A program made the translations under genes and the position numbers. This document shows, piece by piece, positions 1-9,389 of a stretch of 64,000 nucleotides of DNA. The stretch's first letter is position 1, and the number at the start of each line of letters is the position of its first letter. Origin of the DNA: Olivibacter sp036959255 (GTDB taxonomy: Bacteria > Bacteroidota > Bacteroidia > Sphingobacteriales > Sphingobacteriaceae); contig NZ_JAWMTI010000010.1 of NCBI RefSeq assembly GCF_036959255.1, forward strand, positions 157,349 to 221,348. The letters run 5' to 3'. A model generated the notes under the pieces. The model was given only the letters and a program-made list of their open reading frames with translations, was not told where the DNA came from and made no database searches.

Positions 1-567
1 TCGGCGTAACTCTCCTGTACGTTTATTGTCTTTAAGCTCTGAAATGACCTTGAGCATCTCGTGCGTAACAAACATATCATCATGGGCAAAAGAAGTAAAC
101 TGCCCCTTATTGATCTTTTGTACAAAGCTTTCGTGTAAAACAGATTCCGGTGCTATTAGTTTAAAATAGAAATCTTTTGATAAGACCACAAGGAAATAAT
201 CGTATTCAGTACCGGATTGGAGTTCATAATCTTCAACAAAAGAAGGTATATACCGTACATTGTGCCTACCCCTGCCATGATAGGACGTTTTAATTTTTTT
301 ACCTTCCTGATGACGATAGAATACAAATTGACTGGTGACGGTTTCTCCTTGAACTTCTGTATGTATGCGCACGGGTCCGTTGAAACTCATTTCCGAATAC
401 AGAATAAATAAACCACCCGTCGAAAGCTGATAATTAACCATATGAATAGGATGACGTTCTATGACGGTCTTCTTTTCATTCAAGGGGCTATTTGGAAGAC
501 AGGTATCGGAGATGTCCTCTATAAATAACCAATCTTGCAAGCCTTCAATTCTACTTTTTACAATCAT
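1..567 (-). CDS. AraC-family-like transcriptional regulator, N-terminal part (cut by window edge)
   Basis: An open frame runs without a stop from an ATG at 567 to the first base of the window, giving 189 residues of a longer protein. The visible part is a soluble sensor-like region with a segment reading HDDMFVTHEML followed by a helical stretch. That layout is typical of the region just before the C-terminal helix-turn-helix in a Bacteroidota group of AraC-type regulators of about 330 residues. The DNA-binding domain itself would lie outside the window, so the family call is an inference. It is divergent from the VOC gene at 743. A TATATTTG -7 element lies 20 bases before the start. Confidence 0.55.
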   Translation of the reverse strand, partial: MIVKSRIEGLQDWLFIEDISDTCLPNSPLNEKKTVIERHPIHMVNYQLSTGGLFILYSEMSFNGPVRIHTEVQGETVTSQFVFYRHQEGKKIKTSYHGRGRHNVRYIPSFVEDYELQSGTEYDYFLVVLSKDFYFKLIAPESVLHESFVQKINKGQFTSFAHDDMFVTHEMLKVISELKDNKRTGELRR

Positions 568-586
568 GATTTGGCTATTATTTTCA

Positions 587-594
587 CAAATATA
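587..594 (-). promoter_or_regulatory. Candidate -7 element for the AraC-type gene
   Basis: On the minus strand the sequence reads TATATTTG, matching the Bacteroidota -7 consensus TAnnTTTG. It lies about 20 bases before the ATG at 567. No TTG was found at the -33 spacing, so this is only a candidate. Confidence 0.35.
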
Positions 595-742
595 AGGTAT
601 TGATTTAATTTATACTTATTCTAAATAACATTTATTAACTGTAATATTTGCTAAGCTATTATGGTCAGCTTGGAAGATCTTCGTTTTAAAGTCGCAAACG
701 TTTTTTGACTAGCATTGTTCTTAATATTACAAAAATCAATTT

Positions 743-1102
743 ATGAAAACACTTGGAATTGCCACCGTTATTCATGTAAAAGACTTAAATCGATCCATCC
801 CCTATTATGTCGATATTTTGGGCTTTTCGTTGGATTTTCAATATGGTGAGTACGTCGGAATAAAACATGGGGATGTATTTCTTCATCTCAGCAGCTCGCT
901 GAACCCCGGAAGAAAGAAGGCACCCGGGTCGGGTCATGTCTGTATAGAATGTGACGAAGTGAATACGTATTATGAAGATCTTATAAAAAGAGGAGCAACA
1001 ATATCTGTTCCCTTAGATCAACGACCTTATGGTATGAGCGATTTCGCCGTGGATGACCCTGATGGTAATACTTTGGTGTTTGGTAAAGCAATTACTTATT
1101 GA
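743..1102 (+). CDS. VOC family (glyoxalase/bleomycin resistance-like) protein
   Basis: This 119-residue protein has the size and fold pattern of a single vicinal-oxygen-chelate module pair: an N-terminal strand with a histidine (H11), a central FLHLS strand, and a C-terminal DPDGN turn. In metal-dependent glyoxalases the strand after DPDGN carries a glutamate. Here it reads TLVF, so that ligand is absent and the protein looks more like the metal-free bleomycin-resistance or dioxygenase-like branch. The substrate cannot be deduced. Its last codons overlap the 3' end of the convergent lipoprotein gene by seven bases. Confidence 0.85.
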   Translation: MKTLGIATVIHVKDLNRSIPYYVDILGFSLDFQYGEYVGIKHGDVFLHLSSSLNPGRKKAPGSGHVCIECDEVNTYYEDLIKRGATISVPLDQRPYGMSDFAVDDPDGNTLVFGKAITY

Positions 1103-1626
1103 TCCGTATTCACTTTTTTCCACCAATGCAGCAGTCTTTCATCCTCAAGATCTTCTTTCTCCGATAAATCAATGCTTTTATTCACCATATACAGATTATT
1201 TTCACGGAGAGTATCCGGTTCAGGAAAGGGTGAACTGTAATTTTTGCTTATTTTAATTTTTCCGGAAAGCGATTCCACGGATTGACCTTGGTCACGATCA
1301 TAAGCCGTTATTCTAAAGGTAGAGGGTTCCATTACCTCCAATTTCATTAAGCTGGTATAGATGTAAACAGGATACACCTTTCCATCGATTTTAAAGAACA
1401 TATCTCCATTTACTTTCCAATACCGTCCTTCTTCTATAAGGGTATCTCGAAGTGTACTCTCTTTATCGAGCATATAGAGTTTATCTGTCGTGTTCAGATT
1501 TCTAACCGCTACAGGTAGCGGAATATTATCAGTGGTATTTGTCGTATTTTCTTGACGATCGTCCTTTGGCTGTGTACATCCATTGGTTAATAAGGCAAAC
1601 AAAAAGGAAAAGATGGCAATTCGCAT
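1096..1626 (-). CDS. Lipoprotein of unknown function
   Basis: The product is a small secreted lipoprotein of about 176 residues. I chose the ATG at 1626 because it gives a compact signal peptide (MRIAIFSFLFALLTNGC) ending in a lipobox-like segment with cysteine at residue 17. A longer frame reaches 1653 but adds a polar extension. After a low-complexity Asn/Thr linker the remainder is predicted soluble with many beta-prone segments. I do not recognise a family. The gene is convergent with the VOC gene and overlaps it by seven bases. Nothing in the surroundings reveals a function. Confidence 0.7.
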   Translation of the reverse strand: MRIAIFSFLFALLTNGCTQPKDDRQENTTNTTDNIPLPVAVRNLNTTDKLYMLDKESTLRDTLIEEGRYWKVNGDMFFKIDGKVYPVYIYTSLMKLEVMEPSTFRITAYDRDQGQSVESLSGKIKISKNYSSPFPEPDTLRENNLYMVNKSIDLSEKEDLEDERLLHWWKKVNTDQ

Positions 1627-1725
1627 ACTTAATTTGGTTGAATAGGTATGCAAAATAATTAATCAAAACCTGATTGTCAATTTATTTATCACATTGTCTG
1701 TTCAAAAAGTATTAGCACCGTATAA

Positions 1726-2265
1726 TTACTGCACGTCGGGTACCGTCCACAAATAAATAGTGGAATTTCCTACCACCATTTGTTTATCCGGCTTCCAGTC
1801 ACCCATATCGAAAGCATGTGAAACGATGCGCGTTCCAGGTTTTAACTGAAGTAATTTTGGGCGTAGTTTCATATTGACGGAAGGTAACAGGTAAAGGGAT
1901 ACAACCGAGGCCTTACTGAAATCTGCTTTAAATAGATCCTGCTGTAAAAAGGCAACCTGATCTTCAACATCAGCCTGCTGGGCATTTTCGTGGGCTTCTT
2001 TAATGCGTTCCGGATCTATATCAACCCCAACAGCTTTTGCTCCAAATTTCTTAGCCGCTGTCACTACTATACGCCCATCTCCGCAGCCCAAATCATATAG
2101 CATGTCGTTCGGTCCTACACTCGCCAAGGTGAGCATTGCTTCTACCACATCCTGTTTAGTAGGTACATAGGGGACATCTTTGTCGAGCAGTTGCTGTGCC
2201 TGTACATCACTTGGAATCAGGTGAGCGAATAGTAACACAGCGTAAAAAATTGCAATAGCCTTCAT
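1726..2265 (-). CDS. Exported SAM-dependent methyltransferase-like protein
   Basis: This class I methyltransferase-fold protein of about 179 residues carries motif I (YDLGCGDGR, residues 57-65) and the acidic ribose-binding position in VGVDID. The ATG at 2265 is preferred over the upstream frame to 2289 because it starts a clear signal peptide with a likely cleavage site near residues 22-24 (VQA-QQ). A predicted periplasmic methyltransferase is unusual, because the methyl donor is cytoplasmic. Similar exported proteins are common in Bacteroidota and usually carry no assigned substrate. The call to the fold is firm; the reaction is unknown. Confidence 0.75.
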   Translation of the reverse strand: MKAIAIFYAVLLFAHLIPSDVQAQQLLDKDVPYVPTKQDVVEAMLTLASVGPNDMLYDLGCGDGRIVVTAAKKFGAKAVGVDIDPERIKEAHENAQQADVEDQVAFLQQDLFKADFSKASVVSLYLLPSVNMKLRPKLLQLKPGTRIVSHAFDMGDWKPDKQMVVGNSTIYLWTVPDVQ

Positions 2266-2342
2266 CGTATTATTCTTTTTCGTTAACAATCTGATTTTCT
2301 TAACGTTTTGTTAAAAAAATAGTTTTTGTTTTTTCAAAATTG

Positions 2343-3683
2343 TTACCTACGTAAAACTATAAAAACAAGAAACCCGACCAATAGCACAAATACCCCGAAT
2401 ACTGCTCCAATACCGGTATATACTAAGCTACTATAGAGAAGAAATGTGCTGCTTACACAGAAAACAGCTGGGAGAATTGGATAAAATGGCACTTTAAATG
2501 GACGAGGTGTTTCGGGATCTTTTTTTCTTAATATGAATAAGGCTGCACCTACTAACAAAAAAAAGAACCAGAATACGGGGGCAGTATAATCCACTATTGT
2601 TTCAAAGCCTCTCCGTGTCATGAGGCCTAACAGCACTAAAGTGGTCGCTAGCAGCCCTTGTACGATAAGGGCTTTAACGGGAGAAGAGGTTTGGTGATTC
2701 CACTGGCTCAAGCGTTTAAAAAATGGAAAATCTTGTCCTAATGCATAATTTGAACGAGCTCCTGTAATAATTGTAGCATTTGCCGATGTTAACGCGGAGA
2801 TAGCGACGAGCAAGCCTATAAATTTTGCTGCATTTTCTCCCCACGCATAACGCATTAAATCAGCTGCAACCGCATCAGACGAAGCCATTTGCTCGTGTCC
2901 TAAAACACGAATATAGGTGTAATTAACGAGTAGATAAACAATTGTAATGATCAAAATGCTCCATAGCAATGCACTGGCCATACCTCGTGCACCTTTTTTC
3001 AATTCAGCTGAAATATAGGCTGCTTCGTTCCATCCGCCAAAAGTTAAAAGAACGAATACCATCGCCATGCCTAAAGAGCCTGAAATGGACACAGCTGGTT
3101 TCGTAGGAGGCAGCGAAGTTTCGGATATAGGTGTAAAGAATAAACCAACAACAATTATTAAAAGAATACCACCAACCTCTAACAGTGTAAAAAGCTTTTG
3201 TGCCGTCGCCCCGAACGTGAGTCCAAGTATATTGATAAAGGTTAATATGAGTACGATAGCAAGTGCATATATTCCCTCGGAATAAGGACCAATCGGGTAA
3301 AACTGTGTTGCGTAATCGCCAAAAATAAACGCAAGCAAAGCAATCGACCCAGTTTGAATAACCACCATCCTTGTCCATGCAAACAGAAAAGCAACGGGCC
3401 TTCCATAGGCACGGTATAAGAAATGATAGTCTCCTCCTGTATGGGGGTAAGTGGCACACAGCTCTGCATAACTCAAAGCTCCCACAAGGGAGATGCCTCC
3501 CCCTGCTAACCAGGCGAGCAGAAACAGGACATCATTACTGGTATTGAGTGCGACTAAAGAAGGTGTTTTAAATACACCTGCACCTATTACAATGCCCACG
3601 ATGATCGCAATTGCATCTATAGTACTGAGCGTTTTTTTGGGTTGGTAGCTTGGATCGGATTTGTTTACTGATTTTTGAGGCAC
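2343..3683 (-). CDS. APC superfamily amino acid permease
   Basis: A 446-residue integral membrane protein with about twelve hydrophobic segments. The first helix contains GIVIGAGVFKTP (residues 30-41), the substrate-backbone-binding motif typical of the APC superfamily. Glycine-rich helix six and the SALTSANATI-like region in helix eight fit the APA/LAT branch. The expected role is uptake or exchange of an amino acid; the substrate cannot be read from the sequence. The only plausible start is a GTG at 3683, since the next in-frame methionine lies well inside the protein. It is followed by an unrelated methyltransferase gene. Confidence 0.85.
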   Translation of the reverse strand: MPQKSVNKSDPSYQPKKTLSTIDAIAIIVGIVIGAGVFKTPSLVALNTSNDVLFLLAWLAGGGISLVGALSYAELCATYPHTGGDYHFLYRAYGRPVAFLFAWTRMVVIQTGSIALLAFIFGDYATQFYPIGPYSEGIYALAIVLILTFINILGLTFGATAQKLFTLLEVGGILLIIVVGLFFTPISETSLPPTKPAVSISGSLGMAMVFVLLTFGGWNEAAYISAELKKGARGMASALLWSILIITIVYLLVNYTYIRVLGHEQMASSDAVAADLMRYAWGENAAKFIGLLVAISALTSANATIITGARSNYALGQDFPFFKRLSQWNHQTSSPVKALIVQGLLATTLVLLGLMTRRGFETIVDYTAPVFWFFFLLVGAALFILRKKDPETPRPFKVPFYPILPAVFCVSSTFLLYSSLVYTGIGAVFGVFVLLVGFLVFIVLRR

Positions 3684-3772
3684 GTATTCAACAAATTAGG
3701 ACTGTTAACCATATCGCTTTGTTTTAATACAATTTTTGCCTTCAATTGTTTTTGAAAAGAGAATACCCTACA

Positions 3773-4303
3773 TTAAACATTTGACTCAGTATCCTTCTTT
3801 TTTATAAGGGTATCAAGTTTATGAGCACTCCAAAATGTATAATAAACGGCTATCAAGCAAGCTAGTATTCCATTAAAGGACGCCAGAAGCATGCCATTAA
3901 ACGTGTATTTTTGAGGAATTAACCAGTGGATAACGAGTAATCCGATGAAAGTAATTAAAAATGATGTTAAACCATTGTAAAGCCCTAATCGTAAAAATAA
4001 AGGCGTGTTCAGATGTTCGAAGTTTCCTTGCAACTCGATGGGGGCAGTTAGGATAAATTCAGTGGTTTTTTTCATCAAATCGACGGTAATTGCCAAAGGA
4101 ATAAACAAAGCCATGGGTAAGATAAACCGAGCAAAGCAGAATTCTCCCTTAAAGAGCGAAACGGAAGCCGGATTTTCAAAGCTATAATATGGAATAAACC
4201 CATTGAATAGTAGATTTGGTAATATATACCAAATGAGTTTTTTACGAATAAATATTCGAACGGCTTTATATTCGCTTATCTTTTTTATTTGATATGCTGT
4301 CAT
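3773..4303 (-). CDS. Four-helix membrane protein of the glycosyl/acyl transfer operon
   Basis: I do not recognise this 176-residue protein. It has four predicted membrane helices (about residues 23-40, 57-77, 108-128 and 137-158) and short basic ends, with no catalytic motif visible. Its start codon overlaps the stop of the preceding acyltransferase gene (ATGA), indicating translational coupling and membership in the six-gene operon running from 10166. Its position as last gene suggests a role in anchoring the enzymes or moving a lipophilic product across the membrane, but this is inference only. Confidence 0.7.
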   Translation of the reverse strand: MTAYQIKKISEYKAVRIFIRKKLIWYILPNLLFNGFIPYYSFENPASVSLFKGEFCFARFILPMALFIPLAITVDLMKKTTEFILTAPIELQGNFEHLNTPLFLRLGLYNGLTSFLITFIGLLVIHWLIPQKYTFNGMLLASFNGILACLIAVYYTFWSAHKLDTLIKKKDTESNV

Positions 4304-5598
4304 AAAGTAGCCGTATTAATGGATGATTGAACTCTTTCCGCTTCAATCAGATCTCGAAGTCGTTGAATAACTTGCTTCAAAAAGCGTTTGGCATCTTCTT
4401 CACGTAAAACGGCTTCATTTGACGTGAACGTCATATCAAGCACATCGTGATAAGTACTTATGACCATTGTGCTGGGGTTTTTCCAGGGAAATGCGACAGT
4501 TGGACTATAGATTTGTTCAACCTTGAAATTATCAAAATGCGATGGAATTGCCAAACTGCCCATATTTGAAAATGTAAAATCGTGTGAGCCCTCATTTGTT
4601 CGTAAATGGTTCAACAGCTTGGGAACAATGGATTGCAAATGCTCGTTTATATATATAATTTCATGCGCGTCAATTTTAGCTAAACCGATCTGTAGTTGTT
4701 TTTTTAGTTTTTTTGCCTGATCCCAAATTGATGTTTCTTTTTCTACTTTTAAGTCGATAATAGGTGCAAAAGCAAAAAGTTGATCCTCTTTTAAGCTGGG
4801 AATATATTTTCTGATATCTACCGGACATATTAACTTTCCCTTAGGTTTTGGAAAGATGCGCGCAACTTCATCAAAAAAAATGGCAGACATTAATGCATAC
4901 AACGAAACCTGATGTTGTCTACAACAGGTGAGTAGATTTTGCATATCGACTGATGGTAAACGATAACGAACCATATAGGTATCGTCTAGGTTAATCGTCT
5001 TGTTACTAGCTAAACGTTTTGGTAAAAACAACTGAGCGGCACACTTTCCTATTAAAGCTTTCAAACCTATTTTAACCCTTTTCGTTAAAGAAGCCGTATA
5101 CGGCATCAAAGCACTTTCAATTAAAGTTTGCGGTTCACCGATGTCGGTGTTAATATCATTCAATAAAAGGAGAAACTCTCGTAAAATGGCTGTAATGCTG
5201 GCCCCGTCAGCTATGCAATGAGGGCAAATAAGTATAAAATCAGATATCAGGTTGCCACGTATCCATATCAGTTTAGCGAGGGGTCCCTCGCGGAGGTCTA
5301 TATGGTCTTTCCAGCTTTGTTTAACTAACAGCAACCAGTGCTCATCATCAAGGCGATCATATAGGGTAATCGGAATAGACGGTGCATCTTCTTTTAAAAT
5401 GAAGGATGGATATCCATCAATCTGCTTGATAAGCGCACGCAAAAGCGGATGTTTTTGCTGCAACCTGTTAAGAACAGCTTGCAATTGATCGGGGTTGAAC
5501 GAACCAGCTATACGAAATGGAAAAATACAATTGATCGCTTCACGCTCGGCCACAAACATAATTCTTTCTCCAACGGAAAGTCTACGTTGTTTAATCAT
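4300..5598 (-). CDS. Condensation-domain/PapA-like acyltransferase 1
   Basis: The 432-residue product belongs to the chloramphenicol-acetyltransferase-like BAHD/condensation/PapA/alcohol-acyltransferase superfamily. The catalytic HxxxDG motif is HCIADG at residues 127-132, and a conserved CPVDIRKY segment occurs in the second half. Such enzymes move an acyl group from CoA or a carrier protein onto a hydroxyl or amine. It is paralogous to the next upstream gene, which has its own intact motif. The neighbours are two GT1 glycosyltransferases, so esterification of a sugar hydroxyl is a reasonable inference. There is no carrier-protein or adenylation domain, so it is not a modular peptide synthetase. 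Confidence 0.85.
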   Translation of the reverse strand: MIKQRRLSVGERIMFVAEREAINCIFPFRIAGSFNPDQLQAVLNRLQQKHPLLRALIKQIDGYPSFILKEDAPSIPITLYDRLDDEHWLLLVKQSWKDHIDLREGPLAKLIWIRGNLISDFILICPHCIADGASITAILREFLLLLNDINTDIGEPQTLIESALMPYTASLTKRVKIGLKALIGKCAAQLFLPKRLASNKTINLDDTYMVRYRLPSVDMQNLLTCCRQHQVSLYALMSAIFFDEVARIFPKPKGKLICPVDIRKYIPSLKEDQLFAFAPIIDLKVEKETSIWDQAKKLKKQLQIGLAKIDAHEIIYINEHLQSIVPKLLNHLRTNEGSHDFTFSNMGSLAIPSHFDNFKVEQIYSPTVAFPWKNPSTMVISTYHDVLDMTFTSNEAVLREEDAKRFLKQVIQRLRDLIEAERVQSSINTATL

Positions 5599-5605
5599 GG
5601 TTTCT

Positions 5606-6901
5606 TTATGCTAATGCTATTAGTGAATTCATTTCATTTATTAGATATTCAACGATTTCTTTTGCTGTCTTTTGTGGTAGAAAATCTTCATTTGATATGA
5701 AAGAAAAGTCCAGTTCATTGTTGAATGTTGAACAAATAATGGTTGACGGATTTGCGAAAGGTCCAACAACCATCGGACTAAATACAGTCTCCAATGTGAA
5801 ACGCTGATAATCATTTTGCAAGGGTATACGTCCAATGTTTGAAAACATCAAATCGTTTCCAACTTTTCCATAGGTCAACATTTTTATCATATTGGGTAAA
5901 GCACCGTGTAGTTTTTCGAATGTCATCAGAAACTCATAGGGTCTTAACTCGTTCATTTGTTTATCCACTCGCGCTTGGAGCATTGACGCTTCCTGCCAGA
6001 ACGACTGGTGGTGATCTGTTTTCTTTTTCGTTAGGGTTAGCACCATTCCAAAAGAGAAGAGCTGGTCATCTTTTATTTGCCGAGCAAACTTTCTAATATC
6101 CACCGGACAGGAAACTTTATTTTTTGATTCAGCTCCGACTACTTTTTCATAGGCTTTTAATAATAGCAGGCCGATAGCTGTATTTACCGTAACTTCGTGT
6201 TTTTTACAGACAGAAACCCAAATTGATGTCTTTTTACTATCTAATTTTGAATGAAGTAAATAATCGTGTTTTCTCGTTAAAACCTCTTTATGCTTGGCAG
6301 AAGTAAAAAGTGTAGATACAGACAGCGCAGTTTTCAGTAAACCGGACAAGAAAGATGTTTTTAGTTGGTTTATTTTGTTTCTACGGATTTCAGCGGGAAT
6401 GATATCCTCGATAAGGAGTAACCTTGTTTGCTTATCGATGCTGGATTCTCTACCGTCGAGAAAAGTAAGCAATTCACGAATTAGAAGGACCCCTCCTCCT
6501 CCATCACAAATACAATGGTGGAAAGACAAAATTAAATCTGACCTTGTGTTATTTGTCAAACAACTTACATGAAACATCGGCCCCTTTGCAATATTAAACT
6601 GAAGACGAAGCCCTTTCAGCGCCTCTTCCTGCCATTGATCTGGATGTTGCCATTCCTTAACTACCAATGGAATGGGGTCGATTGTGTCTGGTATATAAAA
6701 ATAGGGTTTTACTGAATCTATTTCCGCTATTGCCATTTGAAGCTGAAGGTACTTGGCTTGCAACATCGCTAAGGCATTAGTTAATAACTGCTGGTCTATG
6801 ATGCCTTTTAATCTGATAGCGAAGACGCCATTAAATGGATCACTTCCATCGCCGACAAGTGTTCGTTCTAAAAAAAGAAGAGGTCGTTCTTTCCTATACA
6901 T
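5606..6901 (-). CDS. Condensation-domain/PapA-like acyltransferase 2
   Basis: A 431-residue paralogue of the downstream gene. The catalytic HxxxDG motif is HCICDG at residues 129-134, followed by a run of glycines, and the CPVDIRKF segment is also present. It lies seven bases before acyltransferase 1 and 21 bases after glycosyltransferase 1, clearly in one operon. Two acyltransferases beside two glycosyltransferases suggest two acylation steps on a diglycoside, or two alternative acyl donors. The family call is firm; donor and acceptor are unknown. Confidence 0.85.
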   Translation of the reverse strand: MYRKERPLLFLERTLVGDGSDPFNGVFAIRLKGIIDQQLLTNALAMLQAKYLQLQMAIAEIDSVKPYFYIPDTIDPIPLVVKEWQHPDQWQEEALKGLRLQFNIAKGPMFHVSCLTNNTRSDLILSFHHCICDGGGGVLLIRELLTFLDGRESSIDKQTRLLLIEDIIPAEIRRNKINQLKTSFLSGLLKTALSVSTLFTSAKHKEVLTRKHDYLLHSKLDSKKTSIWVSVCKKHEVTVNTAIGLLLLKAYEKVVGAESKNKVSCPVDIRKFARQIKDDQLFSFGMVLTLTKKKTDHHQSFWQEASMLQARVDKQMNELRPYEFLMTFEKLHGALPNMIKMLTYGKVGNDLMFSNIGRIPLQNDYQRFTLETVFSPMVVGPFANPSTIICSTFNNELDFSFISNEDFLPQKTAKEIVEYLINEMNSLIALA

Positions 6902-6922
6902 TTTGGATGTCGGAATAATAGG

Positions 6923-8119
6923 TTAATTATAAATAAACTGTTCAGTTCTGATCATTTGCTCTAACAACGTTACTGCTCGATTATTACTACCCGCATCGAG
7001 GAAACTTTGTTTAACGTAACCAGCCTTTTCTTTATAACTTGAATTTTGAATGAGTTCCCATACGGTAGTTCGAAGATCCGTAATACGCATACGTTTGTAG
7101 CGAATTTTCTTCCCGCAACCGGCCTTTTCGACGAGATCAGCTGTATGAAAATGATCATAGGCAATTGGTGTAATTAATAGCGGCAGTTCGTTCAGAATGG
7201 CATCATTCACTGTATTAAATCCCCCATGACAAATAACCATGTCCATTTTCTTCATCACTTCTGTTTGCGGAACAAATCCCTGCACGATAAAATTCTCCGG
7301 CCAATTTTCAATGATTTCCGGTTTTGTAGCCGCAACGATAGTCAAAGGTTCATCTTTAAAAGCTTCAATAACTTTTAAAAAGAATTCTTTTCTAATGTCT
7401 TCCAACAAAGTTCCTAAAGAAACAAAAACTTTTGGCCCCTTGCTTTTTTCCAATCGGTTCCAGTCAAAATTGACGACGTTCGGACGTCCTTCAACCGGAC
7501 CAACAAATTGCATATGAGGTTCTGGATTTGCAATAGCCGCAAAATGCTGAGAAGTAAAAACAAGATTAAGCTTTTGAGAGTGAAAGATCAATTCGCTATG
7601 GGTTACGCCAAGTTCTTTTTGCAAGTTGAACATCAAATTCTGTTGCCATGCCCATATCTTTGGGCTATTAATGGCATTTGCTCCCAGGTCGGGCGGTACG
7701 GGCGTTGTAGTAACATAAGGTATGCCATGTTGGTATGCACAAATCCCACCTACAAAAGTAATACAATCGCTAACGATGACATCAGGCTTAAAGGTATTGA
7801 TGACTTCGTTCAATCCTTGGTACATAATCTTACAGAAGGGTATGTACGTGTCCTCCAGTGCTAATTTCCAAGTTTCTACACCGGAGAGAAGCGGACCTTC
7901 ATCCTGTCTTATTAAAATTTGTTCGATTTCCTTACCATACCTATCCCAATAAGTTTCAGGGACTGTAAAAATACCCCCCTCCGGGATTTGTTCTTCTTTT
8001 ATACGAATTAACGATACCCATTGTACCTCATGACCGCGCTTTAAGAGACTCGAACCTACACTTAGTGTTGGACTAACATGTCCAAAAAATGGGGGTACCA
8101 CAAATAGAAATTTCGACAT
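6923..8119 (-). CDS. GT1 (MGT-type) glycosyltransferase 1
   Basis: A 398-residue GT-B fold enzyme of glycosyltransferase family 1. The N-terminal acceptor half starts with FLFVVPPFFGHVSPTL, the usual first beta-alpha unit. The C-terminal donor half carries CHGGFNTV and PIAYDHFHTA, corresponding to the UDP-sugar-binding signature shared by CrtX, macrolide and plant glycosyltransferases. It should transfer a sugar from a UDP donor to a small, often hydrophobic, acceptor in the cytoplasm. It is paralogous to glycosyltransferase 2, 21 bases upstream. Zeaxanthin glucosylation is one possible precedent, but no carotenoid genes lie nearby. Confidence 0.88.
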   Translation of the reverse strand: MSKFLFVVPPFFGHVSPTLSVGSSLLKRGHEVQWVSLIRIKEEQIPEGGIFTVPETYWDRYGKEIEQILIRQDEGPLLSGVETWKLALEDTYIPFCKIMYQGLNEVINTFKPDVIVSDCITFVGGICAYQHGIPYVTTTPVPPDLGANAINSPKIWAWQQNLMFNLQKELGVTHSELIFHSQKLNLVFTSQHFAAIANPEPHMQFVGPVEGRPNVVNFDWNRLEKSKGPKVFVSLGTLLEDIRKEFFLKVIEAFKDEPLTIVAATKPEIIENWPENFIVQGFVPQTEVMKKMDMVICHGGFNTVNDAILNELPLLITPIAYDHFHTADLVEKAGCGKKIRYKRMRITDLRTTVWELIQNSSYKEKAGYVKQSFLDAGSNNRAVTLLEQMIRTEQFIYN

Positions 8120-8140
8120 AGTTGCTATTTAAATTGTAAC

Positions 8141-9340
8141 CTAATCGGCCGTTAGGGGATTATAAGAAAAGTCTTCTAATAATTGTGCTGCAAATGAAAC
8201 ACCTCCTGCTAATTGAAATGATTTGCTGAGTTTTTGAGCTTCTTTTTGAAACGAGGTTTCTGTTAAAACACGCTCCAGAGCTTCCAGAAGGTGGACTGAT
8301 TTAAACCGTTTGTAATTGAGTCGTAAGCCACTTCCTGTCGCCACTACCCTTCCGGCTACATACGATTGATCGTACGCAATGGGCACCACAACTAGAGGAA
8401 CTCCTTGCATCAGTGTTTCACAAACCGTATTGTGGCCGCCATGACAAACAACTGCATCCATTAATGGAAGCAGTGAAAGTTGAGGTATTTTCGAAGCTAC
8501 GATAAAATTAGGGGGCCACTTATCAAATAGTAGAGGGTCGGAAACAACGATTACAGACAGATCACGATTTCCAAGGGCTTCAATAACTTTTGCAAAAAAA
8601 TCACGTTTAAAATGGTGATCAAATGTTGTTCCTATCGAAACTAATACTTTTTTCTGATGAGTTTTTGCGCGTAGTGTTTCCCAATCAAAATCAAAATTCA
8701 CCGGTCTTTCCAATATGGAAAGACCAACAAATCGATAGCCCTTCTTCAACTCCATGTCGCCGAAGAAATCGCCTGATGTGTAAATGATGGTTAATTTTTC
8801 GGAACAGGCAATTGATCGATCCAGGTAAAGACCCAATTCTTGTTGAAGAGAAATGACCTGATTATCTTCCCATTGGGAAACACCGGGTAGATCTTGTTGC
8901 ATTTTTAAGGCTGCAGGGGCAGTAACGGATGTAGCGTACTTAATGCCTTCTTGCGTTGCCACAATAGCAGCACTAAAAAGCTGATGATCATTAACGATTA
9001 AATCAGGTTCATAAGCTTTTACCCAATCACGAATACCCATATACATATAGCGATTAAGTGGGATAAGTACATCTTCGTATAAAAATTTGACACTTTCTAT
9101 CCCTGTCACATTCTTCTCAGAAATTTTAGTCAGGTAATCTCCGTGTCGCGTGCGTTCGGCATCGGTGGTCTTGTATTTAAGTGACAAAAATTCACCACCG
9201 GCCGGTAATAAGGTGCTCAAATTATCATCAACACTTAACCAGGCTACTTTAAAACCTTTTGCTAACAAAGCGCTGCCCAAGCTTAATGTCGGGTTTACAT
9301 GTCCCATAAGAGGAGGTACAACGAATAAGATTTTTTTCAT
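8141..9340 (-). CDS. GT1 (MGT-type) glycosyltransferase 2
   Basis: A 399-residue family 1 glycosyltransferase. The ATG at 9340 is chosen because it begins the canonical KKILFVVPPLMGHVNPTL strand. A longer frame to 9439 would overlap the upstream hydrolase gene and adds a non-conserved extension. The donor-site signature reads CHGGHNTV and PIAYDQSYVA in the last third. It is paralogous to the next gene. Successive transfer of two sugars, as in sophorolipid-type synthesis, would explain the pair, but which enzyme acts first is unknown. It lies 49 bases after the hydrolase gene. Confidence 0.88.
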   Translation of the reverse strand: MKKILFVVPPLMGHVNPTLSLGSALLAKGFKVAWLSVDDNLSTLLPAGGEFLSLKYKTTDAERTRHGDYLTKISEKNVTGIESVKFLYEDVLIPLNRYMYMGIRDWVKAYEPDLIVNDHQLFSAAIVATQEGIKYATSVTAPAALKMQQDLPGVSQWEDNQVISLQQELGLYLDRSIACSEKLTIIYTSGDFFGDMELKKGYRFVGLSILERPVNFDFDWETLRAKTHQKKVLVSIGTTFDHHFKRDFFAKVIEALGNRDLSVIVVSDPLLFDKWPPNFIVASKIPQLSLLPLMDAVVCHGGHNTVCETLMQGVPLVVVPIAYDQSYVAGRVVATGSGLRLNYKRFKSVHLLEALERVLTETSFQKEAQKLSKSFQLAGGVSFAAQLLEDFSYNPLTAD

Positions 9341-9389
9341 GGAATTATTCTTTTCTGATCTGTGTCCAATTTCATTTTCGGATGCCCTA

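Noticed and set aside
217..411. Plus-strand frame of 64 codons at the left edge
   Set aside because: It is antisense to the partial regulator frame, which is open over its full 189 codons and has protein-like composition.
3004..3469. Two alternative minus-strand frames inside the APC permease gene
   Set aside because: They lie wholly inside the permease frame, encode implausible Cys/Trp-rich proteins and show no family pattern.
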